Below, piece after piece: positions 5,802-10,814 of a stretch of 10,814 nucleotides of DNA. Source of the DNA: Alistipes sp. (GTDB taxonomy: Bacteria; Bacteroidota; Bacteroidia; Bacteroidales; Rikenellaceae); the NCBI GenBank assembly GCA_009774895.1, contig VSOO01000006.1:1432-12245 (forward strand), in the 5' to 3' direction. A program made the translations under genes and the position numbers. The notes beneath the pieces are model-generated. The model ran no database searches. It saw only the letters and a program-made list of their open reading frames with translations, and was not told the DNA's origin. Within the stretch, counting starts at the first letter, position 1, and the number at the start of each line of letters is the position of its first letter.

Positions 5802-8800
5802 CTACGCCCACTTCACCAGCGCGAAATCCATGCGGTGCGGCAGGCGCGGATGGGTGGGATGGATGCGCATCGCCACGTCGAAAGTTCCCGTGCGGTCGGG
5901 CACGTAGTCCAGCGCATAGGTCACGCGGCTGCCCTCGGCGCCCGTGCGGTGCAGGGGCTGCGTGGCCACCACCTCCACGCTGCGGCCGCCGACGATCTGC
6001 TGGGCCACGACCAGCTCCACGCCGATGTCCTCCGCGCGCAGCGAACCCACGTCGAGCGTCACCTCGAAACGGTAGGTCGAACCCACGAAGATGGCTTCGT
6101 TGTCGATCTTCACGCGCTGCACATCGACCACCTTCACGTCGTTCCATGCGGCCGACACCTTACGCTTCCATGCGGCGATCTCGCGGGCCAGGCGGTAGTC
6201 GCCGGCCACGATCTCGCGCTTGCGGGCGCACAGCTTGCCGTAGAAACGCTGCTCGTAGTCGGTGAGCATGCGGTTCGTGGTGAAGTTCGAGGCGATGTCG
6301 GCCACGCAGCGCTTGACATACCCCACCCAGCCGTTCGGCACGCCGTCGGCGCCGCGGTCATAATACAGAGGTGCGATCTCCTCCTCGATGGTGTTGTAGA
6401 TCAGTTCGGCATCCAGCTCGTCCTGGAAGCGCTGGTCGGCGAACGTACGCTTCATCGGCAGCGCCCAGCCCGCACCCTCGCGGTAGCCCTCGACCCACCA
6501 GCCGTCGAGCACCGAGAACTGGAGCACGCCGTTCATCACGCACTTCTCGCCCGACGTGCCCGACGCCTCCAGCGGACGCGTGGGGGTGTTGAGCCACACA
6601 TCGACGCCCTGCACCATGCGGCGCGCGAGCTCCATGTCGTAGTTCTGGAGGAAAAGGATCTTGCCCACGAACTGCGGCATGGCCGCCACCTCCACGATGC
6701 GCCGGATCAGGTCCTGTCCCGGCTTGTCGTTCGGGTGAGCCTTGCCGGCGAAGATGAACTGCACCGGACGCTCCCGGTTGTTCACGATGGCCGCGAGGCG
6801 GTCGAGGTTCGTGAAGAGCAGGTAGGCGCGCTTGTAGGTCGCGAAGCGGCGGGCGAAGCCGATGGTCAGCACGTCGGGCCGTATGCCCTCGATGATGCGC
6901 ACCATCTGCGACGGCGAGTCGAGGCGCACCTGGTTCGGGTCGCTGTAACGCTTGCGTATATGGCGGATCAGCTTGTTCTTGAGCTCCATGCGGTGCTCCC
7001 AGAGCTCCGCGTCGGGAATTTCGTGCACCTTCTGCCACTCGGGGATGTCGTAGTCGTGGCCCTCGAAGCCTGCGGCGAAGTGGCGGGCGTAGAGCCGCCG
7101 CAGCCCCGACGCGGCCCACGTGGGGAAGTGCACGCCGTTGGTGACATAGCCCACATGCAGCTCGTTCTTGAAGTATCCGGGCCAGATGTTGCCCAGAATA
7201 TCCTTCGACACCTCGCCGTGGAGCCACGACACGCCATTGACCTCCTGCGAGAGGTTGCAGGCGAGCACCGACATGGAGAACTTCTCGTTCGGGTCGTTGG
7301 GGTTGGTCTTGCCGAGGTTGATGAACTGCTCCCAGGTGATGCCCAGCACGTCGGGATAGTGCGCCATGTACTGGCGGATCATCGACTCGGGGAAGGCGTC
7401 GTGGCCCGCGGGCACGGGCGTGTGGGTCGTGAAGAGCGACGACGAGCGGATGACCTCCAGCGCCTCCGAGAAACTCAGGCGCCGGCGCCCCGCCAGGTCG
7501 CGGATGCGCTCGATGCCGATGAAGGCGGCATGGCCCTCGTTGCAGTGGTAGACGTCGTGCCGGATACCCATGGCACGCAGCGCGCGGATGCCGCCGATGC
7601 CGAGCAGGATCTCCTGCTTGAGACGGTTCTCCCAGTCGCCGCCGTAGAGGTAGTGGGTGATCTGACGGTCCTCGTCGAGGTTGGCCTCGAAATCGGCGTC
7701 GAGCAGGTAGAGGTCCGTGCGGCCCACCTGGCAGCGCCATACGCGGGCCGAGAGCGTGCGGCCCGGGAACGCCACGGTGACCGTCACCCAGTTGCCGCCG
7801 GCGTCGCGCACGGGCGATATGGGCAGCTTGTAGAAGTTCTGCGCCTCGTAGGTCGCCTCCTGCGCGCCCTGGGCCGAGAGCCGCTGCGTGAAGTATCCGA
7901 AGCGGTAGAGCAGGCCCACGGCCGCCATCTTCACGTTCTTGTCCGACGCCTCCTTGAGGTAGTCGCCGGCCAGGATGCCCAGGCCGCCCGAGTAGATCTT
8001 GAGCGACGAATGCAGGCCGTACTCCATCGAGAAGTAGGAGATGGTCGGCGCCTCGGGATCGGGCTTCTCGGACATGTAGGCACGGAACTGAGCGTACACC
8101 GCATCGAGCGACGCCAAGAACTCTGCATCAGCCTCCAGACGACGCAGGTGCTCCACGCTCAGCCGGTCGAGAAAGACGATCGGGTTGCGCTCGCACTCCT
8201 GCCACAGCTCGGGGTCGATGCCCTCGAACAGGTCGCGGGCTCCGGCGTTCCAGCACCACCACAGGTTGCGCGACAGCTCCTCAAGCGCACGGAGGCGCTC
8301 GGGCAGCGTCTTATCGACCATCACGCGGTTCCACTGGGGCTTCTCGACAAAGAGCTGCTGGCGCACGAAGTTGATCTGCTCGTCGCGCGAGCCGCCGCCG
8401 TCGAGCACCACGCGGTCGGTGCGCGAGGCGCAGTTGGCCAGGGCGTCGGCATAGGCCCGGTCGTAGTGGGCCGCCAGGTGCTCCCAGAGCGCCGTGCGGG
8501 CGATGTCGGCGGCGGACCGGCGCACGGCGTCCGTCTGCACGGCGTCGAGGCGCGTGAAGCGCAGCAGCGCATCGGCCACGGCCTCCTCCACCTGACGGTC
8601 GTTGTAGTCGTCGCGGCGCACGACCTCCACACCCGGATGTTCGCGCAGGCGGTTCACCCACAGACCGAAGCCCGCGAGAGTCGTGGTGAGCGTGGGCACG
8701 GAGAAAGCCACCGATTCGAGCGGCGTGTAACCCCACGGCTCGTAATACGAGGCGAAGACCGTGACATCCATGCCCGCCAGCAGTTCGTAATAGCTCATGT

Positions 8801-10052
8801 CGAAGATGCCGTCGGCGCCGTTCAGGTAGGTGGGCACGAAGATCACCCTCACCTTCGAGTCGGGCGCGACGAGCACGCTGTCGTTCAGCGCACCGACGAT
8901 CGGGTCCCACGCCATGTTTTCGAGGCAGTGCGTCGCAAAGGGGTACTGCGCGGCATCGACGGCGAGCGACGGATCGGCCAGCCGGGCCTGCAAATCCTTG
9001 CGCGGCCCCGCATTGGCCGCCGGCACGGTGACGTAGGCCAGCACCTCGCGGTCGAGCAGCGGATCGGCCGCCAGCCGCTTGAGCGCCGCGAGGAACACGT
9101 CGAGGCCCTTGTTGCGGAACTCGTAGCGGCCGCTCGTGCCCACGATGAGGGGCTCGCGGCCGTACTTGCGGCCGAGGCACGCCTCCGCCACGCGGATCAG
9201 GGCGCCGCGCGCGGCGGCGCGGCGGCGGTCGAACTCCTCGCCGCGCCACACGAAGCCGTCCTCGAAACCGTTGGGCGTCACGCCGTCCACCTCGCGGCCC
9301 AGCAAGTACTTGCACTCGTTGGCCGTGATGTCGCTCACGGTGAGGAACGCATCGTGGTAGTTCGCCGCGGCCTTTTCGAGCGAGTGCTTGGCCACGACAT
9401 TGAAGCGCCGCGCCAGCTCGTCGGGGTGGTATTTCGACAGGTCGGCGTAGAGCGGCAGCCCGTTGCCGGCGATGCAACGGCCCAGCACCGTGGCGTGGGT
9501 GGTGAACACGGTGGTCGTATAGGGAGCGTGGCGGCGCAGGTAGAGGCCGCCCGCAGCGGTCATCCACTCGTGGAAATGGGCCACGACCTTCTCCGACGCG
9601 GCGGCGAAGGTCTTCGCATGGGAGGCGATCGTCATGCCCGCGGCGTAGCCGAAGAGCAGGGGCTCCACATAGTCCCATTGACCCGAAATGGAGTCCACGC
9701 GGTACTCCTCCCAGAGCCGTTTGAGGATCTCGTCCTTGCGCGCGAAGAGCGACGTGAAATCGACCAGCACCACCAGGGGGCTTCCCTCGATGCGCCAGCG
9801 GCCCGCACGCACGCGGACGCCCTCGCCGTAGAGGCTCCGGCGCCACGATTGCAGCAGCGAGGGGTCCTCCTCGAATTCGGGGTTGCCCCCCTCGTGGCGG
9901 AGGTCGGGACCGATCAGGACGTAGCGGTCGCCGTAGCGGCGGGTCATGACCGGGGCCTTGGACGAAACGACGGTATGGATTCCGCCGATCTTGTTACACA
10001 CCTCCCAGCTCACCTCGAAAAGGTAGTCGGGAGCCAACTGCGCATTGCTCAT
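5802..10052 (-). CDS. glgP: Fused GT3 glycogen synthase and GT35 alpha-glucan phosphorylase
   Basis: A 1,416-residue cytoplasmic protein with two complete catalytic regions. Residues 1 to about 545 are a eukaryotic-type (GT3) glycogen synthase, which extends alpha-1,4 chains, classically from UDP-glucose: EVSWEVCNKIGGIHTVV (13-29), FHEW (160-163), TTHATVLGR (184-192), ITANECKYLLGREVDGVTPNG (242-262), GRYEFRNKGLDVF (308-320) and YYEPWGYTPLE with Glu438/Glu446. A linker (about 546-579) leads to a DUF3417-like segment (about 582-635) and a TIGR02094-type phosphorylase: YFSMEYGLHSSLKIYSGGLG (673-692), CNEGHAAF (837-844), TTHTPVPAGHD (875-885), GFARRFATYKR (1065-1075) and EASGTSGEK, where Lys1170 is the expected PLP lysine, then VMNGVLQFSVLDGWW. 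This half releases glucose-1-phosphate. No frameshift or internal start with a ribosome site is seen at the junction. The start at 10052 fits an A-rich leader and a canonical promoter. The domain calls are firm; that both activities operate is inferred. Confidence 0.93.
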   Translation of the reverse strand: MSNAQLAPDYLFEVSWEVCNKIGGIHTVVSSKAPVMTRRYGDRYVLIGPDLRHEGGNPEFEEDPSLLQSWRRSLYGEGVRVRAGRWRIEGSPLVVLVDFTSLFARKDEILKRLWEEYRVDSISGQWDYVEPLLFGYAAGMTIASHAKTFAAASEKVVAHFHEWMTAAGGLYLRRHAPYTTTVFTTHATVLGRCIAGNGLPLYADLSKYHPDELARRFNVVAKHSLEKAAANYHDAFLTVSDITANECKYLLGREVDGVTPNGFEDGFVWRGEEFDRRRAAARGALIRVAEACLGRKYGREPLIVGTSGRYEFRNKGLDVFLAALKRLAADPLLDREVLAYVTVPAANAGPRKDLQARLADPSLAVDAAQYPFATHCLENMAWDPIVGALNDSVLVAPDSKVRVIFVPTYLNGADGIFDMSYYELLAGMDVTVFASYYEPWGYTPLESVAFSVPTLTTTLAGFGLWVNRLREHPGVEVVRRDDYNDRQVEEAVADALLRFTRLDAVQTDAVRRSAADIARTALWEHLAAHYDRAYADALANCASRTDRVVLDGGGSRDEQINFVRQQLFVEKPQWNRVMVDKTLPERLRALEELSRNLWWCWNAGARDLFEGIDPELWQECERNPIVFLDRLSVEHLRRLEADAEFLASLDAVYAQFRAYMSEKPDPEAPTISYFSMEYGLHSSLKIYSGGLGILAGDYLKEASDKNVKMAAVGLLYRFGYFTQRLSAQGAQEATYEAQNFYKLPISPVRDAGGNWVTVTVAFPGRTLSARVWRCQVGRTDLYLLDADFEANLDEDRQITHYLYGGDWENRLKQEILLGIGGIRALRAMGIRHDVYHCNEGHAAFIGIERIRDLAGRRRLSFSEALEVIRSSSLFTTHTPVPAGHDAFPESMIRQYMAHYPDVLGITWEQFINLGKTNPNDPNEKFSMSVLACNLSQEVNGVSWLHGEVSKDILGNIWPGYFKNELHVGYVTNGVHFPTWAASGLRRLYARHFAAGFEGHDYDIPEWQKVHEIPDAELWEHRMELKNKLIRHIRKRYSDPNQVRLDSPSQMVRIIEGIRPDVLTIGFARRFATYKRAYLLFTNLDRLAAIVNNRERPVQFIFAGKAHPNDKPGQDLIRRIVEVAAMPQFVGKILFLQNYDMELARRMVQGVDVWLNTPTRPLEASGTSGEKCVMNGVLQFSVLDGWWVEGYREGAGWALPMKRTFADQRFQDELDAELIYNTIEEEIAPLYYDRGADGVPNGWVGYVKRCVADIASNFTTNRMLTDYEQRFYGKLCARKREIVAGDYRLAREIAAWKRKVSAAWNDVKVVDVQRVKIDNEAIFVGSTYRFEVTLDVGSLRAEDIGVELVVAQQIVGGRSVEVVATQPLHRTGAEGSRVTYALDYVPDRTGTFDVAMRIHPTHPRLPHRMDFALVKWA

Positions 10053-10092
10053 AGAATGTATTTTTGATTCGAATTAACTTAACCTACAGGTG

Positions 10093-10122
10093 CAAAGATA
10101 ACCTTTTTTCCGAAAAAACCAA
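10093..10122 (-). promoter_or_regulatory. Bacteroidetes sigma-ABfr-type promoter for the fusion gene
   Basis: On the minus strand TATCTTTG (10100 to 10093) matches the -7 consensus TANNTTTG exactly, and TTGG (10122 to 10119) lies 18 bases upstream as a near-consensus -33 box. Transcription would begin near 10086, leaving a leader of about 34 bases that is A/T-rich next to the ATG (AATCAAAAATACATTCT), typical of Bacteroidetes initiation without an SD. The spacer carries T6 and A6 runs, notable in this GC-rich sequence. Confidence 0.75.
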
Positions 10123-10145
10123 GTTTTCCGCACCCCGATGCATCC

Positions 10146-10814
10146 TCACGCATCGAAAAGCGCCGCGATCACCGCGTCCGAGAGCAGAAACCGCTCCGCG
10201 GGAATGCGCAGCCGGCCGCCCTCCGAACACAGCGCCCCCGACTTCAGGAAAGGCTGCGCCGCGGCCATCGTCCGCGCAAGGCGTGCGGCGCCGTAGCGCG
10301 CGCCGAAAGCCTCCGTGTCGAGCCCGTCGGCCGTGCGCAGCGCCGTCATCACGGTCTCGTTGGCCCGGTCGCGCTCCGTGAGCCGCTCGCTCCCGTAGCG
10401 GGGCCCCGCGACGTACTCCGCGACGCCCGGCTCGCACCAGCGGCGCTCGGCCCCGTCGAACGAATGGGCGCCGGGACCGATTCCGAGGTAGGGTTCGCCC
10501 GTCCAGTAGGAGGCGTTGTGCCGCGCGCGGCGCCCGGGGCGCGCGAAGTTCGACACCTCGTAGTGCTCGTACCCCGCGGCGGTCAGCGTGTCGTGCACGC
10601 AGGCGAATTCGCGTTCGCTCGTCTCCTCGGCCACCGGCGCGAAGCGGCCCTCGGCCATCCGCCTCCCGAGCACCGTGCCGGGTTCGATCGTCAGATGGTA
10701 GGCCGAAAGATGCTCCGCTTCCAAAGAGAGTGCCATGCCGAGGCTCCGGCGCAGCGATTCGCCGCCGAATCCCGGCACGCCGTAGATCAGATCGACCGTG
10801 AGGTTGGCGAAACC
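10146..10814 (-). CDS. hemW: HemW, radical SAM heme chaperone (N-terminus outside window)
   Basis: The C-terminal 222 residues of a HemW/HemN-like protein, ending with TGA at 10146-10148 and running off the right edge. Visible family blocks, numbered from the window edge, are NLTVDLIYGVPGFGG (4-18), HLSAYHLTIEPGT (35-47), HYEVSNFARPG (84-94), RHNASYWTGEPYLGIGPGAHSF (98-119) and the C-terminal helical domain ending FLLSDAVIAALFDA. These are the late radical-SAM barrel and the HemN_C-type domain. The iron-sulfur CxxxCxxC motif lies outside the window, so whether this is a true HemW (heme chaperone) or an oxygen-independent coproporphyrinogen oxidase cannot be finally decided; the RHN-YW block and short C-terminus favour HemW. 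The downstream fusion gene has its own promoter 94 bases away and is functionally unrelated. Confidence 0.9.
   Translation of the reverse strand, partial: GFANLTVDLIYGVPGFGGESLRRSLGMALSLEAEHLSAYHLTIEPGTVLGRRMAEGRFAPVAEETSEREFACVHDTLTAAGYEHYEVSNFARPGRRARHNASYWTGEPYLGIGPGAHSFDGAERRWCEPGVAEYVAGPRYGSERLTERDRANETVMTALRTADGLDTEAFGARYGAARLARTMAAAQPFLKSGALCSEGGRLRIPAERFLLSDAVIAALFDA

Noticed and set aside
8315..8321. An internal start (Met578) that could make a separate phosphorylase
   Set aside because: The frame is continuous with the synthase half and no ribosome-binding or promoter signal precedes the ATG.
5706..10067. A plus-strand open frame of 1,453 codons, fully antisense to the fusion gene
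   Set aside because: It is in codon register with the real gene, so its openness only means the gene uses no TTA, CTA or TCA codons, as expected at high GC. Its translation is His/Val/Arg/Ala-rich with no family motif, whereas the minus strand shows many conserved motifs.
10115..10127. A hairpin AAAAC-CAA-GTTTT as a hemW terminator
   Set aside because: The stem is only 5 bp and A/T-rich, with almost no stability, and it overlaps the -33 region of the fusion promoter.

Overview
The window looks like a GC-rich member of the Bacteroidales, most likely Alistipes or a close relative (Rikenellaceae). This is judged from protein style, base composition and expression signals. The clearest signal is a Bacteroidetes-type promoter, with -7 box TATCTTTG and an upstream TTGG box, in front of an A-rich leader without a Shine-Dalgarno sequence. 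No database search was possible, so the genus is an inference.

Layout, left to right. At the left edge is the 3' end of an unrecognised plus-strand gene (to 347), followed by a strong intrinsic terminator (411-438). A 416-base convergent intergenic region (348-763) also holds a perfect 34-bp palindrome (580-613). All remaining genes are on the minus strand. In transcription order (right to left) they are: the end of hemW (10814 to 10146); a 1,416-residue fusion of a eukaryotic-type glycogen synthase (GT3) with an alpha-glucan phosphorylase (GT35) (10052 to 5802); a glycogen debranching enzyme (5690 to 3615); a GT4/GT5-like glycosyltransferase (3618 to 2302); and a GH57 alpha-amylase-type enzyme (2122 to 764). 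No tRNA, rRNA, CRISPR array or mobile element was seen.

The four middle genes form a cytoplasmic glycogen or alpha-glucan locus, and none has a signal peptide. The fusion can in principle both extend alpha-1,4 chains (GT3) and release glucose-1-phosphate (GT35). The debranching enzyme would remove alpha-1,6 branch stubs, the GT4 protein is a second synthase-like enzyme, and the GH57 enzyme would cut or rearrange alpha-1,4 chains. No branching enzyme (GlgB) or nucleotide-sugar pyrophosphorylase (GlgC) is in the window. The debranching gene, GT4 and GH57 match a three-gene order I recall from Bacteroides (BT4303-BT4305 in B. thetaiotaomicron, from memory). The fusion has its own promoter, and a terminator-like dyad plus a possible second promoter separates it from the debranching gene.

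Points worth a second look: the synthase-phosphorylase fusion; altered signature motifs in the debranching enzyme; low-complexity, basic C-terminal tails on the debranching and GH57 enzymes; the long palindrome; and the overlapping dyad, tandem repeat and promoter before the debranching gene. I did not find a convincing undescribed system; this is mainly a known metabolic locus with some unusual details.
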